From contig JAZKJV010000609.1 in the NCBI GenBank assembly GCA_037367405.1, positions 124,001 to 188,000 of the forward strand: 64,000 bases of DNA, read 5' to 3'. The notes under the pieces were generated by a model. It was given only the letters and a program-made list of their open reading frames with translations, was not told where the DNA came from and ran no database searches. Within the stretch, counting starts at the first letter, position 1, and every line of letters starts with the position of its first letter. The translations under genes and the position numbers were made by a program. This DNA comes from Ottelia alismoides (taxonomy: Eukaryota > Streptophyta > Magnoliopsida > Alismatales > Hydrocharitaceae). Positions 32,691 through 45,829 of the stretch are shown here, piece by piece.

Positions 32691-34631
32691 AACGCCACAA
32701 CACTATGTTATTATTAGCATTATATATAATATAATATAATATATTAATGGTATCAATAAACTTTCATTTGTTTGGGAATGGGCACTAATAAAAGTTACGA
32801 AACCCTACCCCCATTTTGTTTCCGATCAAGAACACATGTTACTTCGACGTTACCTCTTGTCATGATGTAACCTATTTATATTTCATTGTCATTTTTTTAA
32901 ATTATTTTGAACTTTGATAGAATTTCCTGACTTAGAATATCCTGACTACATTATGTATCTGAATGATTTTTTGATCTGAAATGCATAGAAATATTATAGC
33001 AAAGAAAACATAAGTTTTATACTATAATATTTAATACAAGAATATAAAGTAAAGATAGAGGTGACCTAGATCCGAACATATATGGATTGGATAATAGATA
33101 ATCCGTTTGCCTGAAAATCTATTGAATCTAGTAGATAGTTGTATATTAAGTAAGCGAAGTTGTTAATTTCAAAGTATGAGAGAGACTCAATTCACTTGTT
33201 CTTCTCTTGAGGTTGGAATGAAATGAATGGCATGAAAGAAAAGAAGAGTATAAAAGAAGGAAAGTGGGCACACATTCATTTCCCAATGTGAGGGCCATAA
33301 ATTCCGTCATCAAGAAAAAGTTGCATGTCATGGAAATATTCAAATAGTTGAGTAGAGGCATGTCAATGATAAGGGAGACCTTTCTCTTTTCACTATGCCA
33401 TCACCATGTCTTCACTCACGTGTCTTGTCCTAAGCAACTCTCCCACTCATTTCTCCTATTTTTGTTTTTATTTTTCTCTCATTTATTTATTTATTTTTAA
33501 GTATATATAAGTATATATGGATAAAATGAAGATGCTTGTCGTTCGGCGGAACCAACTAGCCCGCTGTATTTTAATTTTTTTTGATATCATCTAATAACAC
33601 ATGAGGAGTTTAGATCATTCAATGACTATGTTTCATTCAAGATTGTGTAAAATAGAACTATCTTGAAAGGTTGATTTAACCAATTCTGATATTGTTAAAA
33701 TTTGATAGACTTGATGGGTGTGACATGAGTTTCGAATTGAGTCGAATTTTGAATGCAGACGTAGTTGTTATCGAGTGATCTAAATCTCCTTGACTGTTAT
33801 TATATTAAAAAATGGTGGGCCCCAGGAGGCAGCCCCATTTTATCCTATATTTACGTATGCATGCCATTTTTGTATATGTATGTATGTACCTGTATAGATA
33901 TATATACATGAGAAACTTCCAATGATGTGGGCCTTTCCAGATGAAATGAAAGCCATACCAATTTATGTATTTTTTTATTTATTTTACAATTTCTAACTCC
34001 ATAAATTTTAAAATAAATGTTAACATAATATGTATATCGAGAAAGATTTATGAAAATATTATTATATTGGATAAAAATGTTAGTTACAATATGGATGTTA
34101 TATTTACAAAACAATATGATCATCAATATTTTACAATATGCCGTTTATATTTTACAAAATTATCACAAAAATTACAAATTTGGTGGTGGCTTTTTAAATT
34201 TCAGGAAAGCTCATCTTATTGGAAGGATCTCCTATAGATACATGTATGTATGCATATATATGAGACTTCCAATAAGATGTACTGTATATATGTATTGGAG
34301 TACACTGTGTACTCTTAAAAAATTTTCGATCAAAGTTTATTGGGTACTCTTGTGAATAAAACTAAGGGCATCTTTGGTAACTATGTTGGTTTGGATTGGA
34401 GTACCTTCTTGTGAATAGCAGCTGTTTTGATGGTTAGAGGGGTCGGTTGGAACGATAAATGTGATATCATACCGCATTGATTATGGGTTATATTATCTTT
34501 TCATGTTATTACAATATATTTTTGATGTTAATTTTTTTGAAAGTGACTAAAAAAATCATAACAAAAAATATTAGGGTGTATATAACTAATTCCAATGCAA
34601 GAATGTATGGTAGAGCTAGGGTTATGTAAGA
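32691..34631. other. AT-rich, no gene recognised
   Basis: At 33814-33845 there is a stray end (GGGCCCCAGGAGGCAGCCCC) of the palindrome family found at 17691-20458. Nothing else can be supported. Confidence 0.4.
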
Positions 34632-34852
34632 GGAACCCGATCCTCTGCTGTAGGGTCTGCTACAGCAGACTCTGCAGTTGTGACGTGGGCCGTTCGATCT
34701 TGATCGAGCTGTTCCTATGAATTCGCATGGTAGGGACCCACAAAAAGTGTGAATTCGTGAGAATCACTCGATCAAGATCAAGTAGCCCACGTCCCTACTG
34801 CAGCGTCCACAGTAGCGGACCCTGCAGCAGAGGATCCTCCCTATACGTAAGA
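34632..34852. mobile_element. Fold-back MITE, possibly Mutator-derived
   Basis: Two arms of about 90 bp: left GATCCTCTGCTGTAGGGTCT ... GACGTGGGCCGTTCGATCTT, right its imperfect reverse complement (GATCAAGATCAAGTAGCCCA ... CTGCAGCAGAGGATCCTCC). Flanks TTATGTAAG and ATACGTAAG agree at 7 of 9 bases, fitting a decayed 9-bp duplication. Confidence 0.78.
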
Positions 34853-37020
34853 TTACTCCGGTGTAACTTGGCAACCAAAATGAGCTTAAAGTATATATGG
34901 GTATTCATGTAATGCCCCAAGTTTACAGAATATTTACTTCAAAATCCTAGATTCTAAAACTATGTTTGCGGACTCTAAATGCAAAATGACAGCATTGCAT
35001 GTTAATTAGCAACCTTTTTTCCCATAGTTTTTATGCTAAACAGAGAACATAAAAACGTGTTTAATTAACTCTAGAATATTCCAATACCCATGCCGACGAG
35101 AATTGGCACATAAAATAATAAACACACAGTTAATATATATAATATATTTGCTTAAGCATAGAATCTAATTAAACATGGCGTACACTTCTCTATAACCCGT
35201 AGATTAAGGCTGTGATTATGGAAACATGTTATATTAAATCGAAAAATATCTACCATATGGTCACACACATGTGTGTATAGACGTGCATTGATGTGTAGTG
35301 TATGTTGTCCTCTTCCCTACAAAGTAAATATATATATTTCTTGTTGCTATCACAAGCCTTTGTCGTGGTTCTACCTATACACCAACCCTTCACATGAAAA
35401 CTCCATAAATTTTAGAGGGATACGTATGCATGTTTTCACACGTCATTTGGAAAGGAAATATCATTTAGGGATATGATCATATAGCTCCTCATGCATTTAA
35501 CTCTATTATCTTGGCTTCATTTCCTTTAAACATGATGATCTGATTTATCTTATCGAACTGGACTCGAACATCCAGTAGGTTCGTTAGTTACTGTTTTGTT
35601 CGATTAGTCAACTTGATTAAAAAAAGTCACTGGTATTGATCATTTTTTTCCTACACAAGTGAAAAATCGAGTGATTCCTTTGTGATAAGAACTTCTAACT
35701 GAACCAATCGTGCTTGAAATCGACCACATTTTGATCGATAATAGTTCGAAAGAAGTTTGTTCCTTTATGAAGAGATTAAACACAAATTTTAAATTTTATT
35801 TCGATAAATTAGCGAATTGAATATCACATAACACTTATGTTTGTTATATAAATAATTAAGAGTAGTTATAGTTATATATCCTTTAATAATCAAGTTTGAT
35901 TATACATATACACACATACATGCATGCATATATGCAAGTTATATATCACTCAATAACATACTCCCTTTTTTTCCATATATATAATAAAAATTTTGAATCA
36001 AATTATTGTTGGATTATTAGAATGCTTGTTAGTCAAACAAACTTGAACTCAAGGAGTAGCTATCCATGTCAAAGCAAACTTGAGCTTCAACTTGAACCTT
36101 TGAATTTTTCTTATCGAAATGAACTTAAAGTAAGTTCATTGGTCACAGTTTCGTTCGATTAGCAACTCTTTCGATAATCAATATCTATCTTTACAAATCT
36201 ATTGCGACTTATTTTTTCCCATTTAAACAAGGTAAATAATTGTCAATCTCATAAAAAAAGAGGCTAGTGGATATTCATGACCTTTTAGTCATTTTTTTCA
36301 TGGAAAAGGTAACAACTTAATTTCTCTAAATATCGTGTAAATGAAATTTATCTTAGAAAAAAGCTATCTCAAGATAAGTTGATATATCATGATTACATCA
36401 TCCTTTGTATAGTATGTTCATATTATTTATCACTTCCTACTTAGCTCAAATCAACCTTACAAAAAATGATGGATTAACCTCACTTATTCTTGTCCCTTTT
36501 ATCTCTTGATAAGGGTCAATATCCTACATATAAAAAAAAGTCCAAAAGATGGCTAACAAAAAGAGATTCGCGAATAACTGCGATACCGATCAGGTATTCA
36601 ATTTGCCAACTGACACATTTGCTCCAAACGCCGATAACATACTGAGCAAGCCCTCTCTCAGTATAATTAGTGTCATTGTGTTTATATTACATATTCTGTG
36701 TGCATTTTTATTCTTTTTGTCAATTAAATCAATCGAATAAGAACGATGGATAAACCTCACTAACGCTCGTCAGAAGAGAAGCAAAAAAAACTAAAGAGCA
36801 CATAGGCCTCAATGTCTAATAGAACAAACTTCCAGGGATTCAAGTGCAATTCTCCCACAGCTACTACAAGTACAGTACTACTGAAAGAGAAACGTTGCGG
36901 CTTCATTAACATTACATGTATATATTTATATGATATGATTATAACAAAAACCACAAGGAAACAACCAATTTAAGCAAGACACCAACCAACAAGAACATCT
37001 GAATGTTGCAATTTTTTTTT
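34853..37020. other. AT-rich, no gene recognised
   Basis: There are no supported frames, terminal repeats or tandem repeats between the fold-back MITE and the response-regulator promoter. Confidence 0.35.
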
Positions 37021-37627
37021 AGGAAAAAATGAGAGAGATGTATATATAGTGAGAGAAACTCTCTCATTATTAATGAGGAAGCAAACCACCAGCTGATGGA
37101 AAAAAAATCTGCACAAGAAAAAAGCTGACAGTGGGCAGTGGAGGTCCACCCGTTACCTCTCTCTCTCTCTCTCTCTAACTCCCTTCCCTTTTGTTCATAT
37201 TGGCTGCTGGGATCCCAGCTTTTGCAAGCAATTTTCCTCGAATTATTGCACTGGCGAGTGGTGGCAGGGCTGCGGAAGACAACAAATCAAATGGGTCTCC
37301 GTTTTTTTACTCCTGCTGCATAATTTATAGCATATCTAGAGAGAGAAAGAGTAGGAGGTGGAAGACGAAGGAAAAAGGAAAGGAAAGGTGCTATCTTTGC
37401 TGCTGCTCCTTTCCTCATTTGACTCCTCACAATATTTCCCCTTATTATTCTCCAAAACATACCCTTTCTGCCCAACCCGCACATCTCCACCACCATCAAC
37501 ACCCTCCCCTTGATTGATACCCTCTTCCTCCCTCAGCCCATCTCATGGGTTTTTAGGGTTCCTGGGAGTGATTCGCGAGGTGGGTACCTGTCAGATCGCT
37601 CAAAAATCGAATCTTTGCGTGTTGAGG
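37021..37627 (+). promoter_or_regulatory. Promoter and 5' leader of the response-regulator gene
   Basis: There is a TATA-like TATATATA at 37041-37048 and a CT run at 37156-37176, common in plant promoters and leaders. Two short upstream frames precede the true start. ATG at 37545 reads Met-Gly-Phe-stop and ends at 37556, 71 bases before the main ATG. ATG at about 37290 reads ten codons to TAA. These could damp translation if they lie in the mRNA. The transcription start is not determined. Confidence 0.5.
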
Positions 37628-40600
37628 ATGACCGTGGAGGAGAGGCGCGCCTCCGGCGACCAGTTCCCCGCCGGCCTTCGCGTGCTCGCCGTCGATGACG
37701 ATCCCACGTGTCTCCGCCTCCTGGAGACCCTACTCCGCCGTTGCCAGTACCATGGTACGTGACCCCCTCGCGATCTCGTAGAGTAAAGGTCGAATCTTGG
37801 TGACTGTTCTTGGTGCCCGCTAAGTGTTTGATGTTTTGCCTCTTGACAGTCACGACAACCAACCAGGCAATCGTGGCTCTGAAGCTGCTGAGGGAGAACA
37901 AGGACAAGTTTGATCTGGTTATCAGCGATGTCCACATGCCCGACATGGATGGATTCAAGCTTCTGGAGCTCGTCGGGCTAGAGATGGACCTTCCTGTCAT
38001 CAGTAATCCCTTGATCACATGTTTACCCTATTTTCGTAGACGTTGTCAACGTTATGGCAATCTTAATTTGGTGTTTTCGTTTTGATCCAGTGCTCTCAGG
38101 GAATAGCGATCCCAAGGCGGTGTTGCAAGGGATAACGCACGGTGCTTGCGACTACCTGTTGAAGCCTGTGAGGATCGAGGAGCTCAGGAACATCTGGCAG
38201 CATGTGGTGCGGAGGAGGAAGCTCGATATGAAGGATCGTCACGGTCGTGATCACGTGGATGATGCGGAGAAACTTCACCATACGAACTCGGAAGGTGGGT
38301 ACGGGCCGGCTTTGAGCGGTTCTTCTGAACGCAATGGAAGGAGCAACCGCAAGAGGAAGGATCAGAACGAGGAGGACGATGATGAATTCGATGAGAATGG
38401 GCCGGACAATGAGGACTCCTCTTCTCAGAAGAAGCCGAGGGTGGTATGGTCTGTTGAGCTGCATCGCAAATTCGTGGCGGCTGTTAATCAGCTGGGAATC
38501 GATAGTAAGTGTTTGGATTTTTGACTTCCTTGTTTCGGTCTGTGATTCTCATGATCTCGAAATCAATGAGCATTATCCTTCAGTTTTCTGATCGATGATC
38601 TCTTGAGACACCGGGAGAAATTATTAAAGGCATCATTGTGACCGTGCACAGATTTTTATTTCTAATGGACTTGTTGTCTTAGATATGGATTCGCCTGCAA
38701 CAAATTTTCCATATGTCTATTGTTCTGGAATGTCCATTTAGATAACGACTAATGAATGATGCCATTGATGCAGAGGCCATGCCGAAGAGGATACTTGATC
38801 TGATGAATGTCGAAAAGCTCACGAGGGAAAACGTCGCGAGCCACCTCCAGGTAAGTTCTTATCTGATCTATCCTTCCAACTGTACCCACATGCTATCCGT
38901 GATCTCGCACCCCCTGTTTTTCTCAAAATGTCTGCGGTTTGATGATAGTCTAGATCTATTATCAACCGGTGCCCAATTATAAAATAAACCGCAGCTGAAA
39001 AATGTCAACGACAGCTAAATGATTGCGTTGCTCCGACCGCAATATTGATTGTTGGTTTTCTTTATTTCCCAATAAAAATGGACATCCATGCTGACAATCA
39101 CATGCTGTCATTGCAGAAGTATAGGCTGTACCTCAAGAGGATCAGCACTGTCGCGAACCAACAGGCGAACATGGTTGCGGTGTTGGGAGGTAAGGATGCC
39201 CAGTTCTTGTCTATGGGCTCGCTGGATGGTTTGCGGAGCTATCACGCCTTTCCTGGATCGGGCCAGCTGACTACTCTTGCATCCTTCCAGCAAGGTGGAA
39301 TGCTGGGTAGATTGAACAGCCCCGGTAATCAAGCCCTCTATGGCCTTGGTTCTGCAGGAATGATTCAGCTAGGCCGTGCCCCTGGCAATGTCAGCAATCC
39401 CGTCCACGATCTTGGGAAGTTTCCACAGATCAGCTTCTCTGGTACTCAACAGGGTAATCTGATCCCAGGAATGCCTATGTCTCTGGAAGCCGGTCAATTG
39501 CAACAGCAGAAACTAATGATTGACACGAATAGCAACATGCTCGGTGCTTCGTCTAATCTGAAAGTTCCGATTTGCAACAACAACAATGCTTATCTTGGCC
39601 ATGCAAACAGTATCCAGATTCTGCAAGCACATCAACAGCAATCCAATGGATTTGTTAACCAATCTTCTGGTCGGTTAACAACAATAAGCTCGGATCTTTT
39701 TGATGCAAGTTCTGGCGTTTCCTCCAATCCACCCGATCTGAGCAGATGCAATGAAACATGGGCAACCGCTTCTCCAATGACCGGATACTCATCGAATATC
39801 TTACCACTTGGCACGAGTTTTGGTCGGGAGAATGAACTGAATACAAATGTAGGAGATGGTCTTTCAGCTGTTATTTTATCTACCGATTGCAACCAACAAA
39901 ATGCATCTGCCAATAATGGAATGATATCACAGTGCCAAGTTAAAAACTTCAATCCAAACACGGCAACCATAGCTTCGAACGATGGTGACACTTTTGGTCT
40001 CTCGGATGTTGGGGGTGCATGCAGTTCAATCCAGAGATGGGATCACCGAACAGATCAGGCATTCCAACAGGGTCTTCCGTACAGTTCTTCAACAAATCCT
40101 ATGTTGGATATGGCTACTACCAATGCAGGATTTAACCCTGGTGCACCGATGAAGATGTTAGGCACAGCCGCGAACAACCACTCGAATGCTAATGCTCCTT
40201 GCTTCACACAGAACTATGGTCCCAGTAAATTGGTCACTGACAGTCAGCAGAAGCAGAAGGAAGATTATGTTTTGGATCCCACAAAATTGCAGGGAGGGTT
40301 CAACGCCAGCGGATACAATACATTCGACGAGTTAATGAGCGCAATTGTTAAGCGGGTAAACTTCCATATTTAGTTCAATTCAATATGTTCTCTATGATCA
40401 TATCTATATCTACCATGTTTGTTTTAGATGCCCACTATTACAAAAAAATGATTCGATAGATTGGTTTTGCATGCCTACGCTTAAGCAGCACTGTTCTTTT
40501 CCTCGAGTAAAATTTTATTAACTGTGCTTTATCCTTCGCATCAGTGATGACCACTGGGACAGACACTCTTTTTAACAATTCCCTGTAACCCAGAATTGAT

Positions 40601-40687
40601 GTTCTCATGGCTTTGCAGGAGAGGGAGGATATATTAATGGACGGCGATGTCAACTGTGACTTGTTCTCGCTCGAGACGTGCATGTGA
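37628..40687 (+). CDS. Type-B response regulator (cytokinin-responsive transcription factor)
   Basis: Exons 37628-37754, 37850-38002, 38091-38504, 38774-38850, 39117-40355 and 40619-40687 (TGA) have consistent GT-AG sites and phases and give 692 aa. Residues about 17-130 form a receiver domain with acidic pocket Asp23/Asp24, phosphoacceptor Asp69 ([13 protein letters not shown]), Ser96 and Lys118 (DYLLKPVR). A basic stretch (RSNRKRK) precedes an acidic linker. Residues 207-267 are the MYB-like DNA-binding motif ([39 protein letters not shown]). The long Gln/Asn-rich C-terminal half fits a transactivation region. Family knowledge: a phosphorelay from His kinases via HPt proteins lets these nuclear proteins activate cytokinin-response genes. 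It resembles the ARR1/10/12 group, but which member is unclear. No defects seen. Confidence 0.95.
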
Positions 40688-41450
40688 ATAGCCAGGCTTT
40701 CCCATGGATCCCCCTCGGTTTTCTTCTTTGGTTGGTTGTACCGGTGTGCACATAAAACTCCTTTTCCTATAGCAGTTTGTATTATGTAATAGCTTCGTAT
40801 TTTTAGTGGTTGCATCCGTTTATCAATATCTCGTTCCCTTCCTGTGAGTGTTCTTTCCATGGCACCCGTTCATTCATTTATCGATGTTTGGATGCATGCT
40901 TGCCCTTGAAATTTAGCCCTGCACAGATTTTATACACCGTTCCAACGATAAAAAGATAGAACACTGTTATGTTCTCCATACTGCAATCACTTTCATTTGT
41001 CGTCATTGTCTTCTTGGATGTAACCAACCTTGCGGTAGAGTGATTGGCGAGGAAAAGGGAGTATATTCCAAAACTAAAGGGCCCCTTGAAGCTTTTTTTT
41101 GTTCTGTAAAATTGAACAGGGAATGCAAGTGGGGATTATAATAAGGATCCTTTACTGGAGAACCATTCTTTTTGAGGCAAAAGGAAAGCCTAGCATGGCC
41201 TTGATGTTAACATTGTAGAGTGGATATGTGTTCCCTATCTTTACCACATGAAAAGAGGTGAGGGATAATCTTGACGCCCTCACGCCATCTCTGTAAAAGA
41301 ATATCATGTTATATCGCAATCTGATTCTTTCTTCGGAAAGATTTCGCATTGCGTTCCCAGTTTCTCAAGTTCACCGGAGACCACGAAAACTTTGTGTAAC
41401 TTGTTTTGCAGGGTCTAGATATGAACTTGGAATGAGATTGCTTTGGATTT
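40688..41450 (+). other. Response-regulator 3' UTR and flank
   Basis: No AATAAA is clear. A possible acceptor (TTTTGCAG near 41410) hints at a 3'-UTR intron, but this is weak. Confidence 0.35.
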
Positions 41451-44132
41451 TATAAATGGAGGAGATTGGCCATTTCTTCTGCGTATGGGCATCAACTACT
41501 GCTTGCAAGTGGACTGATCTGTAACAAATATGATGATCTTCCTTCAGTAGCCTTTAGTGACAAGATAGTTATAATTACCATGATGTCCTTTCAGACATTG
41601 GCGTCACCTCAATCTAGGATGTTGTCTTATAACCTAAAGTAAAATGTCTTGAATGTGCCCAAGCATGGTAATTTCGTTGGAAACTAGTTCTGACAGTTCC
41701 ATATTTTAGATTTATGCAGTGAATGCTCATGATCCCATAATGATCTTACATTGATGTTAAGAGGATTTTAGTGATATAGGTACTTTTTAAAGGGTCTGTG
41801 GAACTGTTCTGATTGACCTTTCATAACAGTCTCACTTCTGCCGTTGGAAAATATGATATTTTTCTAACAGGGTTAGCAAATCTATTAGGAATACATCCCT
41901 TTTCTTAGTGGGTGCACCTCATTCATTAGTATACATCTAATGGGTAAGGCACACTGTTAGGAAAATGATCGCTCTTCTAATCGGTCTACCAATCCTTTTA
42001 GGAAAGGGATTCCTAACGAGTTTAGAACACCCGTTAGGAGAAGTAACCCTTTTTTCTGAAAGCACTCGTCTTTTCTTGTCTGCTCACTTCTCTTCGTTTC
42101 TTTCCCTCTCTTCCTCCCCTATGTTCGACATTGCTGCTCCTTGCTAATGTCGAAGCTGTTCCCTGTTGCTATTGCCTCCCTCCTCTCTTGCTCTCGCGTG
42201 CATGTTTGTGCTCCTTATGAGCTCAAGGTCAACTTTCCTCCCCTCCCTTTGCTTCGATGTGTAGGTTGCTCGTTGTGAGCTCAAGGTCGACCTACGTCCC
42301 CTCCCTTTCGATATTTATAGATGTGCATGGCATATGCTAGAGTAATTTTGAGCCCATGATCTTTAATTATTGTGTAAGCTCTTCTAGATTTGTGGATCTA
42401 TTTATGTGTGGAGATTCTTAATGTGTTATTTTTGTACGCTACTTACTTCAATTGTATGGGATGAAATTTACTATATGAGATTTGTGCCCTAAAGTTGTAT
42501 GTGCTATATAATTGGATGTATGAGATGTAGTATGATATCTAGTTGTGATTATGTGTGTTCTAACTAGGTTCATCAACAATTGCGCTATTTTGCACGTGCT
42601 ATCAATTTTGTAAAGATCTTATACACATGTGAAGATCATTTATGTAATATATTGTGTTAGCTAGAGAATTGTATAGGTATTTGGTATTCTGCTGCTAGCT
42701 GCAACAATATGATCAAATTCATAACTTGAAGCATACGACCCTCGATCTTCTCCTCCATGGAGTTTTAATCTAGTTTTTCTGTCGTAGCCTCTTGACAACC
42801 AATACACTTTCTAGCATGCCATCTTTACTAGTTGGTTAGAAGTCATTGACCTACCAAGACTTGACTGCATGAGATGATACGATGATTAATGGGCGAGGGA
42901 ATTGTACACAATCACGTGAGCTGAATGCATGCCTTCCTTGGTTTAAGAAGTTCCAAAGAAAAATCAATCCATATAAGTGAGTTGAGAGAGTGTAAATTAT
43001 TGATAACCTTGCAAAGAACACCATATTCTTCCTTATTTGAGGTTCAACCCAATGGAACTCGTTGAGTGAACAATAATTCTATCTGTTGACATAAGAAACA
43101 CCTTACTACTGTGGTGGGGTCTGGGGTCTGGGGTCTGACTTTTAAATCGTACATGGAGTGAGTTTTTTATCTCCTCTATCTTGTGCATGGGAAAGTTAAA
43201 AAGACCATACTAGTTGGTTTGGATACTAATGGAAGAAGCATCCTTTCTTCTCCCCAATTTTTGCACTTTTCTTTCTTTCTACTCTTATCCCATTCCATGG
43301 ATTGACTTAGTATCCCTATATGATCATATCCATACTAGTGGAGGAAGAGATGAGGTGAGTTAGGGGAAAGTTGAAGAAGTAGGAAGATGCATCCAAATGG
43401 GTCTTGCAGAATTGCAAGCATTATTGTCATAATTTACATGACGTACACAAAGCACATATATGATTGTATTCATATTAGTTAAACAATGAAGTTAAAGATC
43501 CGCAAAGATTTTTTAGGTTTTTCAATGAGTGATGCAATGTAGATAGAAATGCAAAGTGCAAGTGATGTGTGTTTTAAATCTTTCAAATACCTAATAAGAG
43601 TTTCTTACAAATTAAATTTGAGATTCAAAACACACAAAAAATTGGAAAAATATTTTTGGAGTTAGAATAAAATATACTATCCTGGCAAAATTTATGGGTA
43701 TTTAACAAAAATCAATTTTATGGGAAATAAAAATAGATAAAAAAATCAAGGATATTTGTGCAGCATTTAACTTCCTATGTATTTAGAAAGCACAAGAAAT
43801 GAATTTTTGGTCTACTTAGTATTTTTCTAGATAGGTGAAGAAGAGAGGTTTTCCACTAAGTATCAATTCTAAGGAATTGATTGTGTGTGTAAGAAATCTT
43901 CTATCAAAATAAAAAAGAGGTAGAATGTGGATCTTTGCTTAACCATGGAAAGCCCCATGATCGAACTTAAGGAGGCTTCTTGCTCACCAGGTTGGAGATC
44001 TCGTGCAAGTAGTCCTATGTTCGATTGATATCTTGTCTATGATTTTTTGTATTCTTGAGGCGTTTTGAAATTTTATTTTTTTAACTACTTAATTTTTAAT
44101 TGGTTTAAATTTTACAATTATTTGAATTAGAA

Positions 44133-44165
<33 letters not shown>

Positions 44166-45829
44166 TTAATAGTTATATATAAAAAGAAAGCAAAAAGAAA
44201 GTTCTAATTAAAATAAAATATATAAAAATGTGATAAAATACAAATAGATGTTTTTATGATTTATATATTGTGCAAATTTGCTTGGGTATTTTTCAAGCAA
44301 ATGAAAAGAGAAAATAAAATCATACAAAATAAACGGTTGAAAAGGAAAACAAAGCAAATGTGTTCAACTTTAAAAATATAATTTCAGTTGAAAATGGGAT
44401 AAAAATATGATAAATATTTCTCTCCAATATATGTTTAAAGAGGAGTTCAACGCATCTTTTTTTGTTTAGATTTAAAATTATTTTCCTGTGTTTTTTAAGG
44501 TTGTTGATCTTTTTATGAGTTATATAGGTAGACTATAGACACAATACATTTTAGAAAATTTTGGTTATGTTGTGTATCTAGGTAACATACATCTACCTTA
44601 TTTTTTTGGTATATTTCTAATTTGAAAAGAATAAACTAAAAATACACGACTATACGAAGTATGAAATGATGATTTTATTTTTTTTAGATTATTTATGCAG
44701 CAACATAAAAACCAACAAAAATCCATGACTATCAAGCAGTCGGAACGACATGCACATATTTTAAGTCTTTTTTTAAATTGTTATGAAATGCTCATGTAAT
44801 AAATCCATTACTCACAAGATTGTAGAGTTTTTAGATAGTATTTTGCAATGGAATTTGCGGAAAAGTTTGGCAAAGATAGATGTACAACACATTGAGAAAA
44901 ATGAGCATGAGATAACTAGTATGCAAGGAGCTATTAAAGAATTAAGCTAAACTAATACACCATCTTCAAAAATTCACCGTTAATAATCCATACACGAAAA
45001 TATTATTAAAAGTTAGTACAATATAAACATCTAGGTTTCCTTTCCTATATGGAATGTTTCACAAAAATACGAGTTTAGAGGAATGATTGGCAATATTTAA
45101 AGTCAATGGTACATATGAAAACAATGAGAAATAAAGCAAAGTGCAAAGCAATTGAGAATAACTCCGTATAGTTATCAAAATTTCCAGGGGTAAGGGCAGA
45201 AACTTCGCCCAGAATGCCACGTGGCATGTTTTGCTTAATCTAGATGGTAGAGAGCACACAGGTTTGAATCCTCCAGGTAAGTTCACTTTTACCTAACGTA
45301 GGTAATAAAGTATAGATGAATGGCACATCATTCATTCTACATGTGGCAACCATCAAATAAAATGAAAAGATAGAAATTGATTGGGACATTAATGACAAAC
45401 CTCTCATCTCTTAATGTTTATTTTCATAAAATATGAAAGTTACTTCATATATTTCTATTAATTATATATTTTCTTTGTAATATTGGTGATTACTTTTCAA
45501 CATATAGAAAATATTACAACATTTAAAAGTTCCATATTGCCATCATTATTCGATTGGTAAAAAAATTACAATAGCAAAAAAAAAATTGATTGAAGATGGA
45601 CAATATATCATCCAAATATCCAAATTTTTGTGGAAGATGATTGAACATGTTATATGCATTTGTATAATTATGATGTGTATATCCATATCCATGAAAAATT
45701 ATATTAGACATATTGATCCACAAATTTTTTTTGATTGGAAACAAATATGGACATCTTTTATTATTACGGATGATTACATACAGATGATTTCGTAAACAAA
45801 TTACCGTTAAGATATTTCTACATTCCTAT
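41451..45829. other. Long AT-rich intergenic stretch, no gene recognised
   Basis: Between about 41860 and 42060 GTTAGGA-type words recur, perhaps an old transposon piece. At 43121-43137 GGGGTCT is repeated. The segment at 44050-44660 is strongly AT-rich. No conserved domain was seen in any frame. Confidence 0.4.

Noticed and set aside
45220..45275. tRNA-like sequence (TAATCTAGATGG and GGTTTGAATCC)
   Set aside because: The two boxes are only about 13 bp apart and no cloverleaf can form; perhaps a chance match or a deleted SINE.
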